Shown: positions 39,333 through 50,185 of the stretch, one piece after another
Layout: the number at the start of each line of letters is the position of its first letter
Numbering within the stretch: position 1 is the stretch's first letter
DNA from: Citrobacter koseri
Lineage (GTDB): Bacteria; Pseudomonadota; Gammaproteobacteria; Enterobacterales; Enterobacteriaceae
Length of the DNA stretch: 64,000 nt
NCBI GenBank assembly: GCA_900446925.1
Contig: UAVY01000001.1
Coordinates: forward strand, 310,001 to 374,000
Direction: 5' to 3'
The notes under the pieces: model-generated
The model's database searches: none
Told to the model about the DNA's origin: nothing
The model's input: the letters and a program-made list of their open reading frames with translations, nothing else
Program-made: the position numbers and the translations under genes

Positions 39333-40124
39333 TTACGTCTGGCAGTGTGGACACCAGTAGAACGGGCGCGAGGAGAGCGTCGTTTTCTCAATAATGCCGC
39401 CGCAGCGCTCGCAGGCTTCGCCGTCCCGATGGAACACCTTAAAGCGAAACAGCGCGCCGTGATGCGTGTTCTCATCCGCCTGACCGCGCGTGGTATAAGA
39501 AAGGCGCGGGATATCGAGCAGCGCATGAGATAACGCCTCCAGCTGTTGGTCACTGAGATCTTTCGCCTTATGCTGCCCCGTCAGCCCTACCTGCCAGAGA
39601 ATTTCCACACGCAGATAGTTGCCCAGCCCGGCGAGAAACGCCTGATCCAGCAACAGCCCGGAAAACTGACGATTACGAAAACGCGCAGAGAGCAGACGCG
39701 CTTTTACATCATCGGGCGTCAGCCGCGGGTCCAGCACGTCCGGCCCGACGCGTTGCAGAAACGGGTGGGTGGCGAGCTGTTCCGGCGTCAGCATTTCAAT
39801 GTCGGACGCGCTGTAAAGCAGAATGGTTTTATCCGCCGTTTGCAGGTTAACGCGTAATACCCGGCTGGTTGCCGGGATGTTCCCCGTCTCCACTACTCGC
39901 CATACGCCATACAACTGGTTATGGCTGTAGAGCGTCAGCCCCTGCGAAAAGTGGGTCAGCAACGCTTTCCCCCGCGTTTCGATATGGGTGACCGTCTGCC
40001 CAATCAGCGGCGATTCATACGGTTTTAACTGCGAAAAGGCAAACCAGACATCCGTCAACGGTTTGCCTTTGATCGCCGCCTCCAGGTTATCCGCCGCACG
40101 ACGGATCTCCGGGCCTTCAGGCAT
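39333..40124 (-). CDS. nei: Endonuclease VIII (DNA glycosylase/AP lyase)
   Basis: 263 residues, same as E. coli. The catalytic N-terminus [20 protein letters not shown] has Pro1 (after Met removal) and Glu2. The helix-two-turn-helix region includes [20 protein letters not shown]. The C-terminal zinc finger is [24 protein letters not shown] with four cysteines and the DNA-binding Arg. It repairs oxidised pyrimidines. The frame is intact, with its own ATG after CAAAGGACAGAACT. Confidence 0.97.
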   Translation of the reverse strand: MPEGPEIRRAADNLEAAIKGKPLTDVWFAFSQLKPYESPLIGQTVTHIETRGKALLTHFSQGLTLYSHNQLYGVWRVVETGNIPATSRVLRVNLQTADKTILLYSASDIEMLTPEQLATHPFLQRVGPDVLDPRLTPDDVKARLLSARFRNRQFSGLLLDQAFLAGLGNYLRVEILWQVGLTGQHKAKDLSDQQLEALSHALLDIPRLSYTTRGQADENTHHGALFRFKVFHRDGEACERCGGIIEKTTLSSRPFYWCPHCQT

Positions 40125-40138
40125 AGTTCTGTCCTTTG

Positions 40139-40783
40139 TTAGTGAGTTGCTCCGCCTGTTACTGCAATGTCAGTTTCCACATGAAGCGCTGTGACAATGG
40201 CGATTTCCAACGCCTGACGCACCGTTTCCGCCGCCATGCTGGGCGCACCAGGATGTGCCGCCGCCTGTTCCGGCAGATAAGGAATATGGATAAATCCACC
40301 CTTCACGTCCTGAATATCGCGCAATTTATGCAACAGTCCATACATTACGTGGTTGCAGACAAAAGTGCCTGCGGTCTGAGAGACCGATGCCGGAATCCCC
40401 GCTTCGCGCATCGCCGAGACCATCGCTTTGATCGGCAGCGTGCTAAACCAGGCTGCCGGGCCTTCCGCCACGATGGGCTCATCAACCGGCTGCCTGCCGC
40501 GGTTATCGGGGATACGCGCATCGTCAATATTAATCGCCACGCGCTCCACGGTAATATCCGTGCGCCCTCCGGCCTGCCCTATCGCCAGCACCAGCACCGG
40601 GGATAACGCGTCAATCGCCGCATTCAGCACGGTGAGAGAGTCGCCAAAGACGCAAGGGAGCTGGCGGGCCACCACGCGACACCCTGCGATAATAGCATTG
40701 TCGAGACGCGAGACCACTTCCCAGGAAGGGTTAACCTGCTCGCCGCCGAAAGGTTCAAACCCGGTGATTAATACCGTCTTCAT
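40139..40783 (-). CDS. pcp: Pyrrolidone-carboxylate peptidase
   Basis: 214-residue C15 cysteine peptidase that removes N-terminal pyroglutamate from peptides. The catalytic triad is Glu80 in [14 protein letters not shown], Cys143 in [18 protein letters not shown] and His166 in GFIHIPYLP. It starts [20 protein letters not shown], the family signature. It lies between nei and the DUF979/DUF969 membrane pair and close to the 5-oxoprolinase genes, so its product 5-oxoproline can be used locally. Confidence 0.96.
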
Positions 40784-40792
40784 CCTTCCTCC

Positions 40793-41788
40793 TTACAGAA
40801 ACATCAGGAAATACATCAGAAACACGTTAACCAACAGCAGCACAATACCGGTCGGCACCTGCGCTTTGATCACCGCATTTTTATCCGGCAGTTCCAGCAG
40901 CGCCGCAGGCACGATATTAAAGTTTGCCGCCATCGGCGTCATCAGCGTTCCGCAGTAGCCGGAGAACATGCCGATTGCCGCCATCACCGCCGGATTCCCG
41001 CCATGTTGCAGCACCAGGATTGGAATCCCAATCCCCGCCGTCACAATCGGGAATGCGGCAAAGGCGTTCCCCATCACCATCGTCAGTAGCGCCATACCGA
41101 TGGTGTAGACCGCCACGGCGACAAAACGGCTATCGACGGCAAGATATTCCTGGGTGAGATACGAAATTCCGTTGCCGACGCCTGCTGCGGTAAATAACAG
41201 CCCTAACGTGGCGAGGATCTGCGGTAAAATGAACGCCCAACCGATGGAATCCAGCAGACGACGCGCTTCCTGAATCGGCTGGTGCACCTTCTCATGCGTC
41301 ATCTTTATCGCCATCCCCAGACCAATCAATGACCCCGCAGTCATGGAAAACAGCGTCACCAGCGTGGCGTGATTGCCCGGCCCGAACAGCGCCTCCTGCA
41401 ATCCGGGAACATGGTTGAACATAAGCACGCCGATCACCGTGACCACCGGGATCGCCAGCGCCGGATAAAACAGGCGGTTGCCCAGACGACTGGCGCTTTC
41501 CTCACGCTGTTCGCGAGTTCGCTGGTGATAGCTTCCGAGCTTCACGCCGCCGAAACCGGCAATCAGCGCCATCACCACCACCGCCCCACCGACGGCGATG
41601 TTAACCATGCGTTTGTCGCCCACCAGCTGATAAGTCCAGTCGCCGAGCAGGAACAGTACGCCATAAACGCCCCAGAATAACCCCGTCGTCAGGCGACGCG
41701 GATTGGCTTTGTCCTGCCACGACATGACGGCGACAATCAACAGCACCACACCGGCCAGCCAATAGAGATAGCTTTGTTGAAAATTCAT
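40793..41788 (-). CDS. DUF979 membrane protein, putative 5-oxoproline permease subunit
   Basis: 331 residues with about nine hydrophobic segments, beginning MNFQQSYLYWLAGVVLLIVA. The DUF979 signature includes GNAFAAFPIVTAGIGIPILV and SGYCGTLMTPMAANFNIVPA. It overlaps the DUF969 gene by 4 bases, and the two always travel together near 5-oxoprolinase or pcp genes. They resemble the two halves of an ion-driven carboxylate carrier. The substrate is inferred from context. Confidence 0.85.
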   Translation of the reverse strand: MNFQQSYLYWLAGVVLLIVAVMSWQDKANPRRLTTGLFWGVYGVLFLLGDWTYQLVGDKRMVNIAVGGAVVVMALIAGFGGVKLGSYHQRTREQREESASRLGNRLFYPALAIPVVTVIGVLMFNHVPGLQEALFGPGNHATLVTLFSMTAGSLIGLGMAIKMTHEKVHQPIQEARRLLDSIGWAFILPQILATLGLLFTAAGVGNGISYLTQEYLAVDSRFVAVAVYTIGMALLTMVMGNAFAAFPIVTAGIGIPILVLQHGGNPAVMAAIGMFSGYCGTLMTPMAANFNIVPAALLELPDKNAVIKAQVPTGIVLLLVNVFLMYFLMFL

Positions 41789-42511
41789 TTCGCCTCTCCT
41801 TTGCTCATCGCCGCGCTGACTTTCGCCACTTCACGTTGCAGATAATTGTCCAGACGCCACAGGCGCGCGCCGTGAATCAGAAAAAGCGCAGATCGCCGTC
41901 GGAATCCCCCACAGCGCAATATGCAGCGGCTCGGTCTGAATCCCGCCGGACTCCAGCATGAAGTTGTGCATAAAGATGATGGCGCCAAAAGCCACGAAAA
42001 TGTCTTCGCCAAAAAACAGCCCGACGTTATCGGTGGCTGCTGACATTGCCCGCAGCCGGTAGCGAACCGTGCCTGGCAGTTCCCCGTGTATTTTCTCTGC
42101 CGCCCCTTCCGCCATCGGCGCCAGCAACGGACGCACCATTTGCGGATGGCCGCCGAGACTGGTCAGCCCCAGCGCTGCCGTCGCTTCTCGGACAAACAGA
42201 TAGACAATCAGCAGACGTCCTGCCGTGGCGCTGCGGATTTTCGCGATCCACGCCTGCGCGCGCTCTTTGAGCCCGTGACGTTCCAGCAGACCGATAACCG
42301 CCAGAGGAATCAGCAGAATAAAGGGCAGGTTACGGGTATTGAGGAACCCTTCACCCAGTTTTTCGAGGATCGTGGCGATCGGCATCTGCGCCGCCAGTCC
42401 CGTGACGATCCCGGCAATAATGACCACTAATACCGGGTTAAAGCGTAAAAGAAATCCAGCCACAATGACGGCGATACCCATCAGTGGCCAGAGAGAAATT
42501 GCGTCTCCCAT
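41785..42511 (-). CDS. DUF969 membrane protein, partner of DUF979 (one frameshift)
   Basis: About 241 residues, starting MGDAISLWPLMGIAVIVAGF. It has several hydrophobic helices and the conserved ERHGLKERAQAWI and FVREATAALGLTSLGGHPQM stretches. One extra A/T at 41881-41885 breaks the frame; corrected, it continues CAFLIHGARLWRLDNYLQRE and ends AMSKGEAK. The stop overlaps the DUF979 start (ATGA). Confidence 0.85.
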
Positions 42512-42590
42512 GATCCGTTCCTGTCAGTCGTGTTGCGTTGTTTTTATTTGCACAGCGCCTCTTCGGGCACTGTGTCAGCCTGGTTATTGG

Positions 42591-43325
42591 TTATGCCATA
42601 ATCCTGATACTGCGTTCTTCAAACGCCGCGCGCAAACGACGGGCAAAAGCAAGTGCGTGCTCGCCGTCGCCGTGAATACATACCGTTTGCGCCACAACGT
42701 TCGCCCATTCACCGGTAATGCTTTTCACTCTACCGGATTCCACCATGCCCAGCGTTTGCACCAACGCGTGTTCTTCGTCTTCTACCAGCGCGCCCGGCTG
42801 GGTTCGCGGCACCAGGCTGCCGTCAGCCTGATACCCCCGATCGGCAAAAACTTCCTGACGCGTCGTCAGGCCATAATGCTCGCCTGCGCGAATCAGTTCG
42901 CTACCCGCCAGCCCGACCAGAATCAGCGACGGATCGCAGGCATGTACCGCTCTGGCGATGGCATCCGCCAGCTGTGGATCTTTCGCCGCCTGGTTGTACA
43001 ACATACCGTGCGGTTTGACATGACGCATAACGCCGCCTTCCGCGCGGGCTATCGCCGCCAGCGCGCCGATCTGGTACAGCGTCTGGGCGTAGACGGTTTC
43101 CGGCGGTAACGTCATGGCGGTGCGGCCAAAGTTTTCCCGATCCGGGAAACTGGGATGTGCGCCAATCGCTACGCCGTTTTTCAGCGCTTCGCGCACGCTC
43201 GCCAGCATGGTTTGCGCATCGCCCGCGTGAAACCCGCAGGCGATGTTGGCGGATGACACCAGTTGCAGTAACGCCGCATCGCTGGCGCACCCTTCTCCTA
43301 AGTCTGCGTTAAGATCAATGTTCAT
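42591..43325 (-). CDS. pxpA: 5-oxoprolinase subunit A
   Basis: LamB/YcsF-family subunit of the ATP-dependent 5-oxoprolinase PxpABC that opens pyroglutamate to L-glutamate. It has 244 residues from [20 protein letters not shown], with [26 protein letters not shown] and [17 protein letters not shown], all family signatures. A second ATG one codon upstream (43328) is the alternative start. It overlaps the end of pxpC by a few bases, so the pxpBCA genes are translationally linked. Confidence 0.95.
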   Translation of the reverse strand: MNIDLNADLGEGCASDAALLQLVSSANIACGFHAGDAQTMLASVREALKNGVAIGAHPSFPDRENFGRTAMTLPPETVYAQTLYQIGALAAIARAEGGVMRHVKPHGMLYNQAAKDPQLADAIARAVHACDPSLILVGLAGSELIRAGEHYGLTTRQEVFADRGYQADGSLVPRTQPGALVEDEEHALVQTLGMVESGRVKSITGEWANVVAQTVCIHGDGEHALAFARRLRAAFEERSIRIMA

Positions 43326-44247
43326 CATTAAGTCGCCATGTTAACTGTTCCAGATAACGCTGCTGGTCGTGACGCGCCTTAAGCGCCTCCTCCAGCGTAC
43401 ACTGAACAAAATGGATCGGTTGCCCGAGAGGGATCTGCGCCAGATGATACATATCCGCCTCAATGATGCAGGCGATACGCGGGTAGCCGCCGGTGGTCTG
43501 GGCATCGTTCATCAACACGATCGGCTGACCATTATGCGGCACCTGAATAACGCCCGGCAGCAGCCCGTGCGACAGTAACTCACGTTCGGTGGTACGTTTC
43601 AGCGGTTGCCCCTGCAAACGATAGCCCATACGGTTACTTTGCGGGCTAAGCTGCCACGGCGAGCGCCAGAACGCCTCCTGCGAGGCCGCTTCAAACTCCT
43701 GGTATTCCGGGCCAGGCAACGCGCGAATCCGGTTCCCCCACAGCAGCTGTTTAACGCCCTGCGGGCCGCTGAACTGGCGTTCTGACCTTCCTGTCGCCAG
43801 CCGATCGCCATCTTTTAACAAGCGCCCTTCCAGCCCGCCAATGCCGACTTTCAGGTCGGTGCTGCACGACCCCATCACTTCAGGCACGTCAATGCCGCCC
43901 GCCACGGCCAGATAGCTGCGCATTCCGTGGAGCGGGCGCTTCAGCGCCAGACGCTGCCCCGCTTTCACCGGCAGCCGCCAGCCGGTCCAGACCGGTTGGT
44001 CGTCCAGACGGGCCTCGCACCCGGCGCCGGTCAATGCAAACCAGCCGTCGGATTCAAATTCCACCACCAGTTGGCCGAGCGTAATCTCCAGCGCCGGAGC
44101 ACTGGCGTCATTCCCCACCAGCAGGTTCGCGATATGCAGCGCCGGTTTGTCCAGCGCGCCGCAATGGCTAATACCGGACTGACGATAGCCGTGTCGTCCC
44201 CCATCCTGCACTGAGGTGTACATACCCGCGCGAATAATGTTCAGCAT
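43315..44247 (-). CDS. pxpC: 5-oxoprolinase subunit C
   Basis: 310 residues, cyclophilin-like fold shared with the biotin-dependent carboxyltransferase (urea amidolyase-type) domain. Signatures are [49 protein letters not shown] and [20 protein letters not shown]. It is intact and overlaps pxpB upstream and pxpA downstream. Confidence 0.95.
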   Translation of the reverse strand: MLNIIRAGMYTSVQDGGRHGYRQSGISHCGALDKPALHIANLLVGNDASAPALEITLGQLVVEFESDGWFALTGAGCEARLDDQPVWTGWRLPVKAGQRLALKRPLHGMRSYLAVAGGIDVPEVMGSCSTDLKVGIGGLEGRLLKDGDRLATGRSERQFSGPQGVKQLLWGNRIRALPGPEYQEFEAASQEAFWRSPWQLSPQSNRMGYRLQGQPLKRTTERELLSHGLLPGVIQVPHNGQPIVLMNDAQTTGGYPRIACIIEADMYHLAQIPLGQPIHFVQCTLEEALKARHDQQRYLEQLTWRLNDEH

Positions 44248-44898
44248 ACCCCCTCCTTCTGCGGGACAAAGCGTATGGTGTCGCCCGGACGTAACAGGAT
44301 GGGCTCATCCCGCTGTGGGTCGAACAGCTTCAGCGGCGTATGGCCGATTAGTTGCCAGCCGCCCGGCGTCGGCAGAGGGTAAATCCCGGTTTGCGGGCCG
44401 CCAATCCCCACGGAACCCGCCGGAACAATCAGGCGCGGTTCTGCCCGTCTTGGCGTGTGTAATTGTTCCGGTAAGCCCCCGAGATACGGGAAGCCCGGCT
44501 GAAAACCTAAAAACCAGACGACGTACTCTACTGAAGCGTGCAGTTCAACCACCTGCTTTTCGCTTAATCCGCTGTGTCGGCGCCACCGCCGTCAGATCCG
44601 GGCCACCCTCGCCGCCGTAGGTCACGGGAATTTCGATAAAGCGTGAATCAGGCTCCAGCGCCTCGCTCTCTTCCCACCAGCGCTGCAAACGTTCAATCGC
44701 ATCCAGCGCCAGCGTCTGCGGCTCGCGCAGGATCACCGTGATATTGTTCATACCCGGAATCGCTTCAACAACATTCGGCATATCGACCAGACGCTGCGCC
44801 AGTCGCCAGATGCGTTTCTGGGATGCCAGCGTGACCGGCGGCTCAAGCTCCAGCACCACCGCCGTTTCACCTAACAGATAACAACGCGCTCGTTGCAC
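44241..44898 (-). CDS. pxpB: 5-oxoprolinase subunit B (one frameshift)
   Basis: KipI/allophanate hydrolase subunit 1-like protein of about 218 residues. It opens [20 protein letters not shown]. An extra G at 44580-44581 shifts the frame; corrected, it continues [60 protein letters not shown] and ends VPQKEGVC. The cyclophilin-like C-terminal domain is complete. First gene of pxpBCA, 26 bases downstream of ybgI. Confidence 0.93.
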
Positions 44899-44923
44899 TT
44901 TCGTCCCTCTCGTGTTTTATGCG

Positions 44924-45668
44924 TTATGCCGGATTAGGAATATCAATAAAGGTCACATCCAGACTCGTATTTTCAGTCAGCCATTCGCTTAACGCGCGAA
45001 TACCGCCGCGCTCGGTAGCGTGGTGTCCGGCGGCATAGAAATGCAGCCCCTGTTCGCGGGCGGAGTGAATCGTCTGTTCAGAGACCTCGCCGGTAATAAA
45101 CGCATCCACGCCAAAGCGCGCGGCGCTGTCGATAAAACTTTGCCCGCCACCGGTACACCAGGCCACACGCTGCACTTTTTCCGGCCCGGTATCACCGCAC
45201 CATAACGGTTTACGCCCCAGGCGCGCTTCAATCCACGAGGCCAGTTCCAGCCCCGGCACCGGCATTGATAACTCTCCCCACGGCACCAGCGGCTCGATTT
45301 CCCCCCATCACGGTAATGCCGAGCAGCGCCGCCAGCTGCACGTTGTTTCCCAGTTCCGGGTGCGCATCCAACGGCAGATGCCAGCCATAGAGGTTAATGT
45401 CATTCGCCAGCAGCGTTTTCAGCCGGTTGCGTTTCATACCGCGAATGACCGGAGATTCCCCTTTCCAGAAGTAACCATGATGAACGATGACCGCATCAGC
45501 CTGCTGGCGTACCGCTTCATCCAGTAAGGCCTGGCTTGCCGTCACGCCGGTCACGATTTTTTGCACCGTCTCTTTGCCTTCAACCTGTAAGCCATTCGGC
45601 GCGTAATCGCTGATGGCCGCGCTGTTCAGCTTTTCATTGATCAGTTGTTCCAGTTCGGTGTTTTTCAT
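44924..45668 (-). CDS. ybgI: NIF3-family dinuclear metal protein (one frameshift)
   Basis: About 247 residues from MKNTELEQLINEKLNSAAIS, behind AAGGGAGCG. Metal-ligand motifs are VIVHHGYFWKG near residue 60 and GHHATERGGI near residue 215. An extra C/G at 45301-45306 breaks the frame before PLVPWGELSMPVPGLEL. Proposed GTP cyclohydrolase-like or radiation-resistance roles remain unproven. It is upstream of pxpBCA, the order seen in E. coli, and divergent from dtpD. Confidence 0.93.
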
Positions 45669-45934
45669 CATCGCTCCCTTCTTCATATATGCACTACGTT
45701 AAAATAGCGTTCTCCCGTCACTTCGTCGATAGCCATTTCTTCGACACATTGAGAAACAATCACGCCGTTTTAAGACGCAAAATGCTTACCCTTACTCGAT
45801 CTGATTCATGTATATTTATGCAATCAGACAGCATATTGCAAAAATAATCAGATCTGTATCGAAGTTATAACTTTAAGGAAACACACTCACGCCGCGGATT
45901 TCTTTTGCGGTGTGACATCCATCCCGGAATCACA
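45669..45934. promoter_or_regulatory. ybgI/dtpD divergent spacer
   Basis: 266 bases, AT-rich toward dtpD, with no gene. ATCAGATCTGTATCG and CAATCAGACAGC are short dyads of unknown meaning. Confidence 0.4.
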
Positions 45935-47416
45935 ATGAATAAACCATCTTCTCAACCGCGCGCCATTTATTACGTCGTCGCACTGCAAATTTGGGAATAC
46001 TTCAGCTTTTACGGCATGCGCGCCCTGCTGATTCTCTACCTCACCAACCAGCTAAAATACGACGATAACCATGCGTATGCGCTGTTCAGCGCTTACTGTT
46101 CGCTGGTCTATGTCACCCCGATTCTCGGCGGGTATCTGGCGGATAAAGTGCTTGGTAATCGCATGGCGGTCATGCTGGGAGCATTTTTGATGGCCGTTGG
46201 GCATCTGGTGCTGGGGGCGAGTGAAATCGCGCCGACCTTCCTTTATTTGTCGCTGGCGATCATCGTCTGCGGTTACGGTCTGTTCAAATCCAACATCAGT
46301 TGCTTGTTGGGTGAGCTGTATAAACCGGAAGATCCACGCCGCGACGGGGGATTCTCACTGCTGTATGCCGCCGGCAATATCGGCTCGATCGTTGCCCCTA
46401 TCGCCTGTGGTTATGTTCAGGAAGAGTACAGCTGGGCGATGGGTTTTGCGCTGGCCGCCATCGGCATGATCGCCGGGTTAATTATCTTCCTGTGCGGCAA
46501 TCGCCATTTCGCCCACACCACTGGGGTGAATAAAGCCGCGCTGCACGCCAGAACGTTTGTTCTGCCCAACTGGTGTTGGCTGCTGGTGCTGTTAGTTGCC
46601 GCGCCGCTGCTGATCACGGTGCTGTTCTGGAAAGAATGGTCGGTCTATGCGCTGATTGTCGCCACCGTCATTGGTCTTGCGGTGCTGACAAAAATCTACC
46701 GTCAGGCACAGACGCAAAAACAGCGTAAAGAGCTGGGGCTGATTGTGGTTCTCACCTTCTTCAGCATGTTGTTCTGGGCGTTCGCCCAACAGGGCGGCAG
46801 CTCCATCAGTTTGTACATCGACCGATTTGTGAACCGTACGATTCTGGGTTACGAAGTACCGACGGCGATGTTCCAGTCAGTGAATGCCTTCGCGGTCATG
46901 CTGTGCGGCGTGGTGCTGGCCTGGCTGATTAAGGAGAGTATGGGCGGCAACCGTACCGTGCGGATCTGGGGGAAATTCGCCCTGGGTCTCGGTTTGATGA
47001 GCGCCGGATTCTGCATTCTGACCGTAAGCGCCCGGTTATCTGCCGCCTACGGTCACTCTTCTATGCCACTGATGATCTTAGGGTTGGCGGTAATGGGGTT
47101 TGCCGAGTTGTTCATCGACCCGGTCGCAATGTCGCAGATTACACGTATTGAGATCCCTGGCGTGACGGGCGTTCTGACCGGCATCTATATGTTGCTCTCC
47201 GGCGCAATCGCCAACTATCTGGCTGGCGTCATTGCCGATCAGACCTCGCAGAGCGCGTTTGATGCAAGCGGCGCGATCAACTACGCCATCAATGCCTATA
47301 TCGATGTGTTCGACCAGATAACCTGGGGAGCGCTGGCCTGCGTGGCGCTGGTACTGCTGATTTGGCTGTATCAGTCACTTAAATTCAGAAACCGCCCGCT
47401 GGCGGTTGAGTCCTGA
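45935..47416 (+). CDS. dtpD: Dipeptide/tripeptide:H+ symporter (POT family)
   Basis: 493 residues from [20 protein letters not shown], the E. coli DtpD length. Signature [17 protein letters not shown] carries the ExxERFxYY-type motif in the variant form of Dtp[16 protein letters not shown] and [18 protein letters not shown] follow. About 12-14 membrane helices are visible. Peptide uptake fits the nearby Pcp/Pxp peptide-salvage genes. The frame is intact, with no close Shine-Dalgarno beyond GGAATCACA. Confidence 0.95.
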
Positions 47417-47424
47417 ATGACATT

Positions 47425-47847
47425 ACGCCCGGTGGCGCTACACTTACCGGGCCTACAGCGTGGCACTATCCTGTAGGCCGGATAAGGCATCGCCGCCATC
47501 CGACCGCCACATTTCTTACGCCCGGTGGCGCTACGCTTACCGGGCCTACAGTGTGGCTCTATTCTGTAGGCCGGATAAGGCATCGCCGCCATCCGGCATA
47601 ACGTATAAAAAAACCGCCACATTTCTTACGCCCGGTGGCGCTACGCTTACCGGGCCTACAGCGTGGCACTATCCTGTAGGCTGGATAAGGCATCGCCGCC
47701 ATCCGGCATAACGTATAAAAAAAACCGCCACATTTCTTACGCCCGGTGGCGCGACGCTTACCGGGCCTACAGCGTGGCACTATCTGTAGGCCGGATAAGG
47801 CATCGCCGCCATCCGGCATAACGTATAAAAAAACCGCCACATTTCTG
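47425..47847. repeat. Tandem REP array, four copies of a 110-bp unit
   Basis: Copies start at 47425, 47518, 47628 and 47739 with ACGCCCGGTGGCGCTACGCT. Each contains a Y-type REP (CTTACCGGGCCTACAG), a Z-type REP (TGTAGGCCGGATAAGGCATC, GCCGCCATCCGGC) and ATAACGTATAAAAAAACCGC with CACATTTCTT. The first copy lacks 18 bases. Copies differ by only a few bases, so the expansion is recent. The last copy runs into a complete terminator hairpin. Confidence 0.92.
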
Positions 47848-47858
47848 TTGGCGGTTTT
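47827..47858. terminator. Bidirectional terminator between dtpD and ybfA
   Basis: ACCGCCA (47833-47839) and TGGCGGT (47849-47855) form a 7-bp stem with a 9-base loop, flanked by A7 on the left and TTTT on the right. It can end both convergent transcripts. Confidence 0.8.
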
Positions 47859-47876
47859 CTCGGACGACGCTGTATA

Positions 47877-48084
47877 TCAGTAGAAATCGCAGGTCACTTT
47901 TTCTGCCTGCTCCATCCACACCGGTTTATCGCTGGTTTTCGACCAGACGCGATGCAGATAGCTGTAAAAACGAGCACGGTCTTTCCAGAACAACATGACC
48001 GGCAGCGCCAGAACCCCCAGCCACAACGGCGAGAGTGCGGCGTAACAAAACAACATGAGCTGGATATTCTTTATAGAGTTCCAT
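47877..48084 (-). CDS. ybfA: Small protein YbfA (one frameshift)
   Basis: 68 residues after removing one G/C at 48014-48018. It starts [20 protein letters not shown] behind GGAGAAAAGT and continues [20 protein letters not shown] and [18 protein letters not shown]. This matches E. coli YbfA. It has one membrane segment, and the function is unknown. It lies next to kdpF as in E. coli. The longer in-frame extension to 48131 has no family support. Confidence 0.85.
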
Positions 48085-48394
48085 ACTTTTCTCCCCTTTA
48101 TCTGGCCGGTAATCATCACCGGTAAAGTCAAATTGGTTATCTGCTGAAAATAGTACCGCTTTGCGTGTAATTTTACTAACTCATCCGACCACTTATTTTT
48201 GTCTATTTAAGCTTTATTTACATTCGCCCCGTAATTAAGTTACATAAAAGTTAAATTAATACTAATCATTAGTTAAATGATGGTCTTTTCCATTTTTATA
48301 CTTTTTTTACACCCTACGCGCCGATTTTTGCGAAATCTTTGCAGGCAAAAAATTACCCTCCGCATATCAGAAGAAAAACCACTGGAGGTGCACC
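48085..48394 (+). promoter_or_regulatory. kdpFABC promoter region with KdpE box
   Basis: 310 bases without a gene, strongly AT-rich. The T-rich segment CATTTTTATACTTTTTTTAC followed by ACC at 48291-48313 matches the KdpE binding site known upstream of kdpF in E. coli, at the expected distance of about 80-100 bases from the kdpF start. Confidence 0.7.
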
Positions 48395-48484
48395 GTGAGT
48401 GCAGGCGTAATCATCGGCATCGTGCTGATTTTCTTACTTTTGGGTTACCTAGTGTATGCCCTGATTAATGCGGAGGCATTCTGA
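48395..48484 (+). CDS. kdpF: Kdp K+-ATPase small subunit KdpF
   Basis: 29-residue single-helix peptide, starting GTG behind [31 protein letters not shown] then YALINAEAF. It stabilises the KdpABC potassium pump in the inner membrane. Its stop overlaps the kdpA start (TGATG). Too short for most ORF calls. Confidence 0.95.
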   Translation: MSAGVIIGIVLIFLLLGYLVYALINAEAF

Positions 48485-50165
48485 TGGCGGCCCAGGGATT
48501 TTTACTGACAGCCAGTTTTTTACTGATCCTGTTCGTGCTCGCCCGCCCTTTAGGCGTGGGTCTGGCGCGACTTATCAACGACATTCCCCTGCCAGGCACC
48601 GCCAGCGTAGAGCGTCTGCTATGGCGCGGGTTGGGGATACCGACGCAGGAAATGGACTGGAAACAGTATCTGCTGGCCATTCTTACCCTGAATCTGTTGG
48701 GTCTGGCAGTGCTGTTTCTGATGCTGCTGGGGCAAAACCTGCTGCCGCTGAACCCGCAGCAGTTGCCTGGCCTTTCCTGGCATCTGGCGCTCAATACGGC
48801 CATCAGTTTTGTCACCAATACCAACTGGCAGTCCTACGGCGGGGAAACCACCTTAAGCTACTTCAGCCAGATGGCGGGACTGACCGTACAGAACTTCCTG
48901 TCGGCGGCTACCGGTATCGCGGTGATCTTCGCCCTGATCCGCGCCTTTACGCGCCAGAGCATGAATACGCTGGGCAACGCCTGGATGGATTTGGTGCGCA
49001 TTACGCTGTGGATCTTATTGCCGCTCGCCCTGTTAATCGCCCTGCTTTTCATCCAGCAGGGCGCACTGCAAAACCTGCTGCCCTATCAACCGTTCACCAG
49101 CGTTGAAGGTGTGAAACAGCTTTTGCCGATGGGGCCGGTAGCTTCACAGGAAGCCATAAAGATGCTCGGCACCAACGGCGGCGGGTTCTTCAACGCCAAC
49201 TCATCGCATCCGTTTGAAAACCCGAGCGCATTAACCAACATGGTACAGATGCTGGCGATCTTTTTGATTCCCGCCGCGCTTTGCTTTGCCTTTGGCGATG
49301 CGTCAGGCGATCGCCGTCAGGGGCAGATGCTGCTGTGGGCGATGTCGATCATTTTCGTGGTCTGCGTCGCCGTGGTGATGGCGGCGGAAGTCCAGGGTAA
49401 TCCTCATCTGCTGAAATTTGGCGCCGACAGCAGCCTCAATATGGAAGGCAAAGAGAGCCGCTTTGGCGTGCTGGTCAGCAGCCTGTTTGCCGTCGTGACC
49501 ACGGCGGCCTCCTGCGGGGCGGTTATCGCTATGCATGACTCTTTTACCGCGCTGGGCGGCATGGTGCCAATGTGGCTGATGCAAATCGGCGAAGTGGTTT
49601 TTGGCGGCGTCGGTTCGGGTTTGTACGGCATGCTGTTGTTCGTATTGTTAGCCGTATTTATCGCCGGGCTGATGATTGGCCGCACGCCAGAATATCTGGG
49701 TAAAAAAATCGACGTGCGCGAAATGAAAATGACCGCCCTGGCGATTCTGATTACCCCGACGCTGGTATTGCTCGGTACGGCGCTGGCGATGATGACCGAA
49801 ACCGGCCGCAGCGGAATGCTCAACCCCGGCCCACACGGTTTTAGCGAAGTGCTGTACGCTGTCTCTTCGGCGGCCAACAACAACGGCAGCGCCTTTGCCG
49901 GCCTGAACGCCAGCACGCCCTTCTGGAACTGCCTGCTGGCCTTCTGCATGTTTGTCGGTCGCTTCGGGGTGATTATCCCGGTCATGGCCAATTGCCGGAT
50001 CGCTTGGTCGGTAAAAAGCGCCAGCCGGCCAGCCCCGGCACACTGCCGACGCACGGCGCGCTGTTTGTCGGCCTGCTGATCGGTACGGTGTTGCTGGTGG
50101 GCGCACTGACCTTTATTCCTGCGCTGGCGCTTGGGCCGGTTGCTGAACACCTCTCTTTATATTGA
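48484..50165 (+). CDS. kdpA: Kdp K+-ATPase channel-like subunit (two insertions near the 3' end)
   Basis: High-affinity potassium-selective subunit, about 557 residues. Four selectivity-loop repeats are visible, including [37 protein letters not shown] and [16 protein letters not shown]. An extra C at 49988 and an extra T at 50004-50005 move the frame at residue 502. Corrected, it reads [19 protein letters not shown] and ends [10 protein letters not shown] at 50165. Overlaps kdpF; kdpB follows after 20 bases. Confidence 0.95.
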
Positions 50166-50185
50166 GCGAAGCGGAGTACATGGTG

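Noticed and set aside
47460..47840. ORFs with repeated GKRSATGRKKCGG or GPTAWHYPVG motifs
   Set aside because: They are translations of the tandem REP array in several frames and have no ribosome site or family.
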